DNA of 25,486 nucleotides from a virus: IMG/VR virus record IMGVR_UViG_3300046463_000168, positions 1-25,486 of that record; one strand, given 5' to 3'. Below, in pieces: positions 11,426 through 18,863 of this stretch (position 1 is its first letter; each line of letters begins with the position of its first letter). The notes beneath the pieces were generated by a model that saw only the letters and a program-made list of their open reading frames with translations, was not told the DNA's origin and searched no databases. A program made the position numbers and the translations under genes.

Positions 11426-13776
11426 TGGCCGACCGCACACGCATGACCGAAGAGGAACTGGGCACGATCGTCGATGCCGAGTTGCGTCAGTCGATCGCCT
11501 ACATGGGCGGCCGGCTGTCCGAAATGCGCCGCAAAGCCGAGTACTACTACCTCGGCGAGGCCGTCGAAGATCTCGCGCCCCCGCCCGTTCCTGACCGCTC
11601 CGCCGTTGTCTCGACTGACGTGTCCGACGCGGTCGAATGGACGCTCCCGGCGCTGATGGAAATCTTCACCGCGGGCGATGACGTCGTGGAGTTCCAGGAG
11701 CGCCGGCCCGAGGACGTCGCGGGAGCGCAGCAGACCACTGAGGTATGCAACTACGTCCTCTATCAGCAGAATCCCGGCTGGGCCATCCTGCACGACTGGA
11801 TCAAGGATGCGCTCCTGCAGAAGAACGGCATCCTCAAGGTCTGGTGGGAAAACAAGACCGACGAGACGCGCGAGGAATACGAGAATCTGACCGACGCGCA
11901 GTTGGCGATGCTGCTGCAGGATCCGGAAGTTGAGCCGGTGGAGCACAGCGTCTATCCGGACGCCGACGCGCTGCAGGCCGCGCACGTTCAGTACGAGCAG
12001 GCGATGCAGATGTGGCAGCACGCCATGCATCAGTTTCAGATGCAGATGCAACAGCATCAGGCCAGCATGCCGCCGCAACAGCCCGGCCAGCCGTCGCAAC
12101 CTCAGCCCCAACCCCCGCAGCAGCCGCAGCCGCCCGACCCGTCACAGATGCCGCAGCTGCACGCCGTAACACTCAAGCGCACGCGCAAGAATGGCAAGGT
12201 GTGCATCGAGAATGTGCCGCCCGAGGAATTCTTCATCTCGCGCCGCGCCAAGACGATCCCGACCGCGCCTTTCTGTGGCCACCGCAAGCAAAAGACGCTG
12301 TCCGAGCTGCGCGCCGACGGTTACGAGAACGTCGACGATCTGTCATCGGATAGCGACGGTGATCTGAACGCCGAGCGCATCGAGCGCATGTCGTTTGACG
12401 ACGATTATGCGTGGACCGGCTCAGATGGCGCCGACAGTCTCGACCCGTCGGCGCGCGTCGTGTGGATCAGCGAATGCTATCTGCAGGTCGACTACGACGG
12501 CGACGGCATTGCCGAGTGGCGCAAGGTCACGCGCGCCGGCAACAAGACGCTGCGCAACGAGGAATGCGACGGGCCGCCGTTCATCAGCAACAACGCCATC
12601 CGCCTGCCGCATCGCTTCTTCGGTCTGTCGCTGGCTGACCTCGCCATGCAGTCACAGCGCATCGGCACGGATCTCTGGCGCTCGATTCTCGACAACATCC
12701 ACCTTCAGGTGAACGGCCGCACGTTCGCGGTCGAAGGTCAGGTGAATCTCGACGACCTTCTGACGACGCGGCCCGGCCAGATCGTGCGCATCAAGCAGCA
12801 GGGCGCTGTCGGCCCGCTGCAGCAGGGCATGGCCGACCTCGCGGGCGCATACCAGGCGCTCGAATACAACGACACGGCCAAGCAGGAACGCACCGGCGTG
12901 ATGAAGCTCACGCAGGGCTCGGACGCTGACATCCTGAACACGACGTCGAGCGGCAATGCGCGCATGACGAACCGCTCGGACATGCGCATCAAGCTCATCG
13001 CGCGCGTGATCGCCGAAGGCGGCATGAAAGACCTGTTCCGCATGATCCAGAAGCTGCTCGCGCAGTATCAGGACAAGGCGATGACGATCAGGCTCACCGG
13101 CGGCTGGGTCAATGTCGATCCGCGCGCGTGGAAGAACGAATACGACATGGTCGTGAACGTCGGCCTTGGCACTGGCGACAAGACGCAGATCGTGCAGCAC
13201 ATCATGACGGTTGCCGCGGCGCAGAAGGAAGCGCTCACCATGGGCGTCGCGACTCCCGAGAACGTCTACAACCTGCTGAAGAAGCTCCCGCCTGCTGTCG
13301 GTATGAAGAACGCCGACGACTTCTTTACCGACCCGTCGAAGCAACCGCCCAAGCCGCCGCAACCGCCGATTGAACTGCAGAAGATCCATGCGAAGGGGCA
13401 GGCCGATGCGCAGCTTGAATCGCAGCGCCAGAAGTTTGAGACCGAGAAGGCGCAGGGCGAACAGCAGCTAGAGGTGCTGAAAGCTCATCTGGCTCAGCAG
13501 ACCGCTCTATTGGAGCAGCGCGCGCAGGCGGAGCAGGCGGAGCAGCAGAACCAGCTTGAGGCGCAGCGCGAGCTGCTCAATGCGCACATGGAGCAGCAGA
13601 ACCAGCGCCTGCAGATGGCATTCGATGCCCAGATGGAAGCCATTCGGAGCAGCGTTGCCGTTCAGATCGCCCAGATCGGCGCCGCGAGCCGCGTTGAGGT
13701 AGCCGAGGCGAGCGCCGCGACCACACTGCAGAACGCGCAAATTGCCGCGGCCAATCAGGCCAGCACCCAGGAGTAA
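11425..13776 (+). CDS. Portal protein, P22-like, with Pro/Gln insertion
   Basis: A 783-residue portal protein, long like P22 gp1. The N-terminal wing/stem region includes YYYLGEA and VVSTDVSDAVEWTLPALMEIF at about 60-81. The core has TLKRTRKNGKVCIENVPPEEFFISR and a large domain ending in YDMVVNVGLGTGDKTQIVQ. Residues about 640-783 are Gln/Ala-rich coiled coil that would form the C-terminal barrel reaching into the capsid. An unusual insertion at about residues 180-245 is Gln/Met/His- then Pro/Gln-rich, with the core continuing after it. It forms the ring through which DNA enters and leaves. ATG 11425 overlaps the terminase stop (TAATG); the frame from 11383 is longer but overlaps the terminase. 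Confidence 0.92.
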   Translation: MADRTRMTEEELGTIVDAELRQSIAYMGGRLSEMRRKAEYYYLGEAVEDLAPPPVPDRSAVVSTDVSDAVEWTLPALMEIFTAGDDVVEFQERRPEDVAGAQQTTEVCNYVLYQQNPGWAILHDWIKDALLQKNGILKVWWENKTDETREEYENLTDAQLAMLLQDPEVEPVEHSVYPDADALQAAHVQYEQAMQMWQHAMHQFQMQMQQHQASMPPQQPGQPSQPQPQPPQQPQPPDPSQMPQLHAVTLKRTRKNGKVCIENVPPEEFFISRRAKTIPTAPFCGHRKQKTLSELRADGYENVDDLSSDSDGDLNAERIERMSFDDDYAWTGSDGADSLDPSARVVWISECYLQVDYDGDGIAEWRKVTRAGNKTLRNEECDGPPFISNNAIRLPHRFFGLSLADLAMQSQRIGTDLWRSILDNIHLQVNGRTFAVEGQVNLDDLLTTRPGQIVRIKQQGAVGPLQQGMADLAGAYQALEYNDTAKQERTGVMKLTQGSDADILNTTSSGNARMTNRSDMRIKLIARVIAEGGMKDLFRMIQKLLAQYQDKAMTIRLTGGWVNVDPRAWKNEYDMVVNVGLGTGDKTQIVQHIMTVAAAQKEALTMGVATPENVYNLLKKLPPAVGMKNADDFFTDPSKQPPKPPQPPIELQKIHAKGQADAQLESQRQKFETEKAQGEQQLEVLKAHLAQQTALLEQRAQAEQAEQQNQLEAQRELLNAHMEQQNQRLQMAFDAQMEAIRSSVAVQIAQIGAASRVEVAEASAATTLQNAQIAAANQASTQE

Positions 13777-13794
13777 CCATGGCGAGGACCCAAA

Positions 13795-14094
13795 ATGATC
13801 GATCCAGAACAAAAGCTGCTGCAGGAAATGGACCGCGGGCAACAGGCGCGGGATCTGCTGGAGCATCCGCTGATGCAGGAAGCCTTCTCGACGATTCGCG
13901 AGACCTATCTGGCGCAGTGGGAGAGCAGCCCGGCGCGGGACTCGGAGGGCCGGGAGAAGATCTGGACGTATCTCAAGCAGTTGGAGACGGTCAAGGCGCA
14001 CCTGTCGACGGTGCTGGAGACGGGCCGGATGGCGACGGAGCAGCGCAGTCTGATGGAGCGCATGAAAGCTGGTCTGCGTTCGCGGGTCGCCTGA
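13795..14094 (+). CDS. Conserved structural-region protein (99 aa)
   Basis: A 99-residue protein, entirely helical: ELLQEMDRG-type start (MIDPEQKLLQEMDRGQQARD), LMQEAFSTIRETYLAQWESS, then PARDSEGREKIWTYLKQLET and a C-terminal helix. The 'W..SPARDSEGREK.W' pattern is widespread in tailed phages between portal and scaffold genes; its function is not established as far as I know. A GAGG site precedes ATG. A 157-codon frame starting at ATG 13779 overlaps it in another frame; its first hundred residues are Ala/Gly/Asp-rich and look non-coding. Confidence 0.82.
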   Translation: MIDPEQKLLQEMDRGQQARDLLEHPLMQEAFSTIRETYLAQWESSPARDSEGREKIWTYLKQLETVKAHLSTVLETGRMATEQRSLMERMKAGLRSRVA

Positions 14095-14252
14095 CTGCCA
14101 TCGAGAACGATCAGCACAAGCATCGTCGCATCGTGCGCGTATGGCACCCACAGCCGGACGGAGACCTCTGGTACGGCACCTATGGCAACGCGCCGATCGA
14201 AGCCGGCCCGCAGGCCGTTCAGTGGCACGACGGCGAGACGCACGACCTCTGA
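14091..14252 (+). CDS. Small structural-region protein, no standard start
   Basis: The frame encodes a clearly protein-like segment (TAIENDQHKHRRIVRVWHPQ, then DGDLWYGTYGNAPIEAGP) ending at 14252. No ATG, GTG or TTG lies in frame close to this region; the nearest start is ATG 13779, upstream of the previous gene. The CTG at 14091 overlaps the previous stop as CTGA and would give 53 residues. Alternatives are a -1 ribosomal frameshift from the previous gene, since this frame lies at -1 to it, or the 157-codon frame from 13779. The start given is my best guess. Function unknown. Confidence 0.5.
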   Translation: MTAIENDQHKHRRIVRVWHPQPDGDLWYGTYGNAPIEAGPQAVQWHDGETHDL

Positions 14253-14270
14253 TGTACCGAATCCACAACG

Positions 14271-14303
14271 AAGCCCGCTCGGAGCGATCCAGCGGGCTTT
14301 TTT
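14271..14303 (+). terminator. Strong intrinsic terminator before scaffold gene
   Basis: AAGCCCGCT (14271-14279) and AGCGGGCTT (14291-14299) form a perfect 9-bp stem with an 11-base loop, with T residues 14298-14303 at its end. The core stem AAGCCCGC/GCGGGCTT is identical to that of the terminator at 9119-9151. Confidence 0.88.
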
Positions 14304-14348
14304 CATTGCTAGCCGCTACCCGCAAGGGCGCGAAAAAGGAGTTGCACC

Positions 14349-15338
14349 GTGAATATCTCGAAGCTGCTTAAGAGCCTGTTCCGTTCGATGATGATGTTCG
14401 CCGTCGAGGGCGAAGGCGGTGGCGCAGCGCAGGCCGACGCCGATGCACCGGAGAACGATAACGACGTCATGAGCCTGCTGTCCGAGATAGTCGGCAATGG
14501 CAAGAGCGAAGAAGCGCCCGAAGCCAGTGACGATGCGCAGGAGCCGACTGAGGCAGAGAAAGCCGAGCAAGCCGCCGCGCAGGAAGCCGCCGAGAAGAAA
14601 TTCAAGCTCAAGGTGAATGGCGAGGACCGCGAATACACCGAGGCAGAACTCATTGTTGCCGCGCAGAAGGCAGACGCCGCCGCACAGAAGTTCGAAGAAG
14701 CCGCGAATCTGCGCAAGCAGGCAGAGCCGGAACTGGCCGCCGCGCGACAGGAGCGCCAGCAACTCAAGCAGGCGCTCGACGTTTTTATCCCGCAGTTGCA
14801 GCACCTGTTGCAGGTCGGCGCACCCGACCCGCAGCTCATCAACAGTGACCCCCAGGAGTACATGCGGCAGAACTACGCCTATCAGGCGCGTGTGGCCGAA
14901 TTGCAGCAAGCGCAGGCGGCGCAAGCCGAACTCACGCGACGCGAGCAATTCGAGCAGGCGCAGCAACTGAAGGTGCGTGCTGTCGATGAGCGATCGAAGT
15001 TGCTCGATGCGATTCCTGAATGGAAGGACCCGGCCAAAGAGAAGGCGGGCGCAGACGCGGTCAGTGGATACCTGGAGAAATCAGGCTTCACGGCCGATGA
15101 AATGAGCCGGCTTTATGACCACCGCCTGGTGGTGCTTTCTCACAAGGCGATGCTGTACGACCAGATGAAAACCCAGCAGGCGCAAGTGAACCAGCGTGTC
15201 GAGAAGTTGCCGCCGCGTGTCGAGAAGCCAGGCAATGGCGTCCGACCGGGCGACGGCCGCACGCAGGCCATGCGAAACCACGCCCAGAACGGAACCGTGG
15301 AATCCGGCGCCGCAGCCATCCTCAATTTCTTGGATTAA
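14349..15338 (+). CDS. Scaffolding protein candidate
   Basis: A 329-residue protein between portal and major capsid genes, the place of phage scaffolds. It has the typical layout: an acidic disordered N-terminus, a short beta motif FKLKVNGEDREYTEAEL at about residues 81-97, then a long Glu/Gln/Ala coiled coil from about 100-200, and a C-terminal helical part (WKDPAKEKAGADAVSGYLEK and RVEKLPPRVEKPGNG) ending in a small AAAILNFLD helix. Scaffolds direct capsid assembly and then leave or are cleaved. The start is GTG with AAGGAG seven bases upstream. Residues 16-22 (MFAVEGE) align exactly with those of the protein at 9170. The role comes from position and composition. Confidence 0.8.
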   Translation: MNISKLLKSLFRSMMMFAVEGEGGGAAQADADAPENDNDVMSLLSEIVGNGKSEEAPEASDDAQEPTEAEKAEQAAAQEAAEKKFKLKVNGEDREYTEAELIVAAQKADAAAQKFEEAANLRKQAEPELAAARQERQQLKQALDVFIPQLQHLLQVGAPDPQLINSDPQEYMRQNYAYQARVAELQQAQAAQAELTRREQFEQAQQLKVRAVDERSKLLDAIPEWKDPAKEKAGADAVSGYLEKSGFTADEMSRLYDHRLVVLSHKAMLYDQMKTQQAQVNQRVEKLPPRVEKPGNGVRPGDGRTQAMRNHAQNGTVESGAAAILNFLD

Positions 15339-15344
15339 ACGCAA

Positions 15345-16283
15345 ATGACAGCCCCGACTAATACCCTCCAGACGTACCAGGCCGTTGGCAACCGCGAAGA
15401 TCTGACCGACGTCATCTATCGCATTGCGCCGACCGACACGCCGTTCATGAACGGTATCGGCAAGAACAAGGCGAAGTCGACCTTGCACGAATGGCAAACG
15501 CAGGATCTCGCGGCCGCAGCCAACAACGCACAGGTCGAAGGTGACGATGCAACGGCAGATCCCGCAACGCCGTCTGTGCGCATCAACAACCGCACGCAGA
15601 TCTCGCGCAAAACCGTGATCGTATCGGGCACGCAGAGCGACGGCATGGACCCGGCAGGCCGCAAGGACGAGCTCGCCTACCAGATCAGCCTCAAGGGTCT
15701 GGAGCTCAAGCGGGACATGGAAACGGCGCTCACGCAGAACGCCACGACCGTGACCGGGTCGTCCAGCGTGGCTCGCCAGTTGCGCGGCCTCGAAGGCTGG
15801 GTGGCGACGAACAACGACCTGGGGGCGGGCGGTGCGGCTCCGAACTACGGCACGAACACGGCCGCCACCGATGGCACCGCGCGCGCGTTCACCGAGGCGA
15901 TGCTGAAGAACATCATCCAGCTCTCGTGGGCGCAGGGTGGCAATCCCGGCACGATCATGCTGGGCGGCACGCAGAAGCAGACATTCTCGACCTTCACCGG
16001 CTCGTCGACCCGCTTTGACAAGGGCGAGGACAAGCAGCTGACGGCCGCGATCGACGTCTACGTGTCGGACTTCGGCACGCTCAAGGCGCTCCCGAATCGC
16101 TTCCAGCGCGCGCGCACCGTGTTCGTGCTGGAGATGGCCCGGTGGAAGACGTCCTTCCTTCGCCCGATGAAAACCGTACCGCTGTCGAAGACCGGCGACT
16201 CCGAAAAGCGGATGCTGATCACCGAGTACACGCTTGAGGCCGGCCAAGAGAAAAGCGGCGGCGCAATCCGCGACGTTCTGTAA
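15345..16283 (+). CDS. Major capsid protein, SU10-type (DUF5309-like)
   Basis: A 312-residue protein with the pattern of SU10-type major capsid proteins: TYQAVGNREDLTDVIYRIAP, then TPFMNGIGKNKAKSTLHEWQ, NAQVEGDDATAD, a QISRKTVIVSGTQ strand, then ELAYQISLKGLELKRDMETA and later strands such as PGTIMLGGTQKQTF and FLRPMKTVPLSKTGDSEKR. It adopts the HK97 fold by family knowledge. It follows the scaffold gene by six bases and is followed by an intrinsic terminator. It forms the icosahedral shell. I am sure of the role and family; the close relative was matched only by recall. Confidence 0.92.
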   Translation: MTAPTNTLQTYQAVGNREDLTDVIYRIAPTDTPFMNGIGKNKAKSTLHEWQTQDLAAAANNAQVEGDDATADPATPSVRINNRTQISRKTVIVSGTQSDGMDPAGRKDELAYQISLKGLELKRDMETALTQNATTVTGSSSVARQLRGLEGWVATNNDLGAGGAAPNYGTNTAATDGTARAFTEAMLKNIIQLSWAQGGNPGTIMLGGTQKQTFSTFTGSSTRFDKGEDKQLTAAIDVYVSDFGTLKALPNRFQRARTVFVLEMARWKTSFLRPMKTVPLSKTGDSEKRMLITEYTLEAGQEKSGGAIRDVL

Positions 16284-16308
16284 CCAACAGAGTCTCCACG
16301 CGGTACTT

Positions 16309-16336
16309 GGGGTGTCCTTCGGGGCACCCCTTTTTT
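16309..16336 (+). terminator. Strong terminator after capsid gene, UUCG loop
   Basis: GGGGTGTCC (16309-16317) pairs with GGGCACCCC (16322-16330), giving nine pairs including one G-U, closing an exact UUCG tetraloop, followed by six T (16331-16336). UUCG loops make very stable hairpins. It lies between the capsid gene and the next head gene, 14 bases before that ATG. Confidence 0.93.
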
Positions 16337-16349
16337 ATTGGGGCATCGA

Positions 16350-16640
16350 ATGCATACGCAGATCTTCGCGACCGGCAAGACACTCACGACGGGTGCTGCA
16401 TCGGTCAATACAACGCTCCCGGTGACCGTCAACGGCACGCCCGCGAAATGGGTTCGCATTGCCTCGACCGCAGCGGCCTACGTGAAGGTGGGCCCGGCCG
16501 GTATCGCTGCAGTCGCGGGCGACGTGATGGTGCAGCCGGGCGACTCGATCAAGCTGGCCGTGGCCGGCGCAACCACAATCGCAGCGATCCAGGTATCGGC
16601 GGCCGGCACGGTGCAGATCAGCGCCTGCGAGGAAAGCTGA
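16350..16640 (+). CDS. Small beta-rich virion protein, possible decoration
   Basis: A 96-residue, Ala/Thr/Val-rich protein made of short strands (FATGKTLTTGAASVNTTLPV, KWVRIASTAAAYVKVGP, SIKLAVAGATTIAAIQVSAA) with few charged residues, the look of a compact all-beta capsid accessory protein. It directly follows the capsid gene and its terminator. I chose ATG 16350 over the TTG at 16338. A decoration or capsid-stabilising role fits but is inferred only from position and fold type. Confidence 0.75.
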   Translation: MHTQIFATGKTLTTGAASVNTTLPVTVNGTPAKWVRIASTAAAYVKVGPAGIAAVAGDVMVQPGDSIKLAVAGATTIAAIQVSAAGTVQISACEES

Positions 16641-16641
16641 C

Positions 16642-16929
16642 ATGCTGAGCACGCGCCTGCACTACGTGCCCGAGACGGACACGACGGCCATTGAGCGCAT
16701 TCAGGACTGCACGCCCATCGTCGAGCACGCCAAGGCGCTGCACAACGAGGGCATTCACGGCTCAAGTGAAATGCGCCACGCCGCGCGGTTTCCAATGGTG
16801 ATCGTCGAGCGCTACTGCAACGAGAAGGGCATCGGCTTCGACGAGTTCATGCAGGCCGAAGAGCATTTGCGCGCGATGCTGGCTGATCCCGCGCTGGCAG
16901 CGTTCCGCGTGTGGGGTGGCAAGGTATGA
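16642..16929 (+). CDS. Conserved phage head-region protein (95 aa)
   Basis: A 95-residue helical protein with IERIQDCTPIVEHAKALHNE, then GIHGSSEMRHAARFPMVIVE and a C-terminal WGGKV. The 'TERIQDCTPIVE..KALHNEG' pattern recurs in the head region of short-tailed phages; its exact role is not established as far as I know. It starts two bases after the previous stop and ends in an ATGA overlap with the adaptor gene, so the two are coupled and may be made in similar amounts. A completion or accessory role is a guess. Confidence 0.8.
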   Translation: MLSTRLHYVPETDTTAIERIQDCTPIVEHAKALHNEGIHGSSEMRHAARFPMVIVERYCNEKGIGFDEFMQAEEHLRAMLADPALAAFRVWGGKV

Positions 16930-17534
16930 GCATCGTCGACTACCCGAGCCTTCAGGCGTCGCTCGCGAGCTGGCTGCACCGCTCGGACCTCACCGCGCAG
17001 ATTCCGGACTTCATCATGCTCGCCGAGATGAAGATGAACGGCGATCTCGAAGCGCGAATGATGGACAGCATCACGACGATCAATACGGTGCCCAACGCGT
17101 CGTATGTGCCGCTGCCTACCGACATGATCGAACTGCGCCGGATGGCGATTCCCGGCTATGCGCCGCTCGAATATGTCTCGCCCGATCAGTTCGACATCGA
17201 ATACGGCTCGCAGGTAACCGGGATGCCGCGGCTTTTCACGGTCATTGGCGCAAACATCCAGTTCACGCCGACGCCTGACGCTGCCTATGCGATCGAGACG
17301 ACATACCGGCAGCGCATTCCGCCGCTGTCGGCGAGCAATCCGACGAACTGGCTTATCACGAGCTATCCGAACGCTTACCTCTGGGGCGCGCTGGTCTCGG
17401 CTCAGCCGTGGCTGGCAAGCGACGACAGGCTAGGGACGTTCCAGACGCTCTACCGTGAAGCCGTCGACCAGATCAACAAGATTGACTGGTGCTCGGGCAC
17501 GACGCTAGTCATGCGCACCGACAGGAGGGGTTAA
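16926..17534 (+). CDS. Head-tail adaptor protein (gp4-like, SU10-type)
   Basis: A 203-residue protein beginning MSIVDYPSLQASLASWLHRS with an N-terminal helical segment (IPDFIMLAEMKMNGDLEARM), a beta region (SYVPLPTDMIELRRMAIP, FTVIGANIQFTPTPDAAYAI), then a C-terminal helical part (NPTNWLITSYPNAYLWGALV). This is the layout of the phage adaptor family related to P22 gp4, which binds the portal and caps the packed head. ATG 16926 overlaps the previous stop (ATGA). The longer frame starting at 16911 was rejected. Family assigned by pattern and position. Confidence 0.85.
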   Translation: MSIVDYPSLQASLASWLHRSDLTAQIPDFIMLAEMKMNGDLEARMMDSITTINTVPNASYVPLPTDMIELRRMAIPGYAPLEYVSPDQFDIEYGSQVTGMPRLFTVIGANIQFTPTPDAAYAIETTYRQRIPPLSASNPTNWLITSYPNAYLWGALVSAQPWLASDDRLGTFQTLYREAVDQINKIDWCSGTTLVMRTDRRG

Positions 17535-17537
17535 GAC

Positions 17538-18002
17538 ATGCCACTCGAAACAGGCACCTATATCAGCGATCTGGTTCCGACGAATCCAGATCCGACCGAC
17601 AATGAAGCATACGGCGCGCAGCATTTGCAGCTCATCAAGGCGACGCTGAAGAACACCTTCGCGGGCATCACCGGCGCCGTGACCGTCACGCAGGCAGACG
17701 TCAACGCCGTGCAGGGCGCATCAACCACCGGCGCGACGTTTCGCGTGGTCACGCAGCCAGTCAGCGACAACTCGACGAACGCCGCGTCGACCGCCTATGT
17801 GAACCAGAAAGCGTTCCAGGCTGCGTTGCCTGCGCAGGGCGGCAACGCAGGAGGCGCGCTGGTGACCAATGGATCTGCAGCATCGTGGGCTGTGAACACA
17901 TCGGGTCTTAATGGCCAGGTCCTGACTAATAACGCGGGAAACGTCGCATGGGCACCTCCCGCGAATCCGGATTTCCTTCTCATGGCTCAAGGAGTCGTCT
18001 AA
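17538..18002 (+). CDS. Tail fiber-type N-terminal appendage protein
   Basis: A 154-residue protein starting with a fiber-anchor pattern (GTYISDLVPTNPDPTDNEAY, then HLQLIKATLKNTFAGITGAV), followed by short strands typical of fibrous phage proteins (VSDNSTNAASTAYVNQKAFQ, GGALVTNGSAASWAV). This N-terminal type attaches fibers or spikes to the virion. Its small size and lack of a receptor domain suggest that it is a connector or short fiber. A strong AGGAGG site lies before ATG 17538. It precedes the appendage genes below. Confidence 0.75.
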   Translation: MPLETGTYISDLVPTNPDPTDNEAYGAQHLQLIKATLKNTFAGITGAVTVTQADVNAVQGASTTGATFRVVTQPVSDNSTNAASTAYVNQKAFQAALPAQGGNAGGALVTNGSAASWAVNTSGLNGQVLTNNAGNVAWAPPANPDFLLMAQGVV

Positions 18003-18863
18003 ATGACCACCCAAGCACAATATGCGACAGCCCCCAAGGTCGGGACCGGCACTGTTACGACTGGCGATACGTCGCGCACTGCGCCGACAAACGTGGTTCC
18101 CGTCTTTACTGCCGGCGTGAATGGCTCGCGGATCGACCGCATCAACATGGCAGGGATTGGTGCCACGCTCGCGTCCATGCTTCGCCTTTTTCTGGTCCCG
18201 GGAGCAGTGGGGCCGGCAATCAGCAGCATCACGTTTTCTGGCACGACCGCAACCGTAACGACGGCTGTCGCGCACGGCCTGTCGACCGGCAATCTTGTGA
18301 CGGTCCAAGGCGCCGCACCAAGCGCCTACAACGTCACGAACACGGCCATTACGGTGACCGGCGCCACCACGTTCACCTACACGATGGGATCGACGCCTAC
18401 CGCGAATGCCACCACGGCCGGTAGTTTCGCCAGCACGCCCGCCACTCCGACCTACGCTCTGTGGCAGGAGATTGCAGTGTCGACGGTCACGCCGCTGGGC
18501 AGCGCGAGCTTTACCGGATCGATCAGTGGATCAACACTCACCGTCTCTGCCATGACCTCGGGGTCGATCCAGGTGGGCCAGACGGTGAATGGCACCGGTG
18601 TGACGGCCGGTACGACCATCACAGCCCTCGGAACCGGCACTGGAGGAACTGGCACCTATACAGTGTCGGCGTCCCAGACCGTTGCCAGCGAAGCGCTCAC
18701 GACCTCGAACACCGTGCAGGTCTTCTCCGCAGACCTGTCCTTGTCGCTTCAACCGCAGCGCATGCCGCTCATTCTCCCGGCCGGCTGGTCTTTGCGCGCC
18801 TCGGTCAACGACACACAGACGTCGAGCGGCATCAATGTCACGGCTTTCGGCGGGGACTTCTGA
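18003..18863 (+). CDS. Virion protein with inserted beta modules
   Basis: A 286-residue Thr/Ser/Gly-rich protein. The core (residues 1-70, about 142-165 and 232-286) is a beta-sandwich-like head or tail accessory domain with [20 protein letters not shown] and [20 protein letters not shown]. Two repeat-like beta modules are inserted: residues 72-141 ([38 protein letters not shown]) and 166-231 ([38 protein letters not shown]). Both module types are common in phage surface proteins. It starts immediately after the previous stop and overlaps the next gene by one base. Confidence 0.75.
   Translation: MTTQAQYATAPKVGTGTVTTGDTSRTAPTNVVPVFTAGVNGSRIDRINMAGIGATLASMLRLFLVPGAVGPAISSITFSGTTATVTTAVAHGLSTGNLVTVQGAAPSAYNVTNTAITVTGATTFTYTMGSTPTANATTAGSFASTPATPTYALWQEIAVSTVTPLGSASFTGSISGSTLTVSAMTSGSIQVGQTVNGTGVTAGTTITALGTGTGGTGTYTVSASQTVASEALTTSNTVQVFSADLSLSLQPQRMPLILPAGWSLRASVNDTQTSSGINVTAFGGDF

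Noticed and set aside
13779-14252. 157-codon frame as one protein
   Set aside because: It overlaps the whole of 13795-14094 in another frame, and its first hundred residues are Ala/Gly/Asp-rich shadow; only the end after 14091 looks like protein.
14252-14371. Frame beginning MYRIHNEARSERSS through the terminator
   Set aside because: It crosses a strong terminator hairpin and overlaps the scaffold start in another frame.
15081-16247. 388-codon minus-strand frame opposite the scaffold and capsid genes
   Set aside because: Arg/Leu/His-rich antisense shadow of GC-rich coding sequence, no ribosome-binding site.
18461-18862. Upstream part of the long frame leading into the glycine-rich gene
   Set aside because: His/Arg/Asp-rich shadow of the 18003 gene; the glycine-rich protein starts at the TGATG overlap at 18863.
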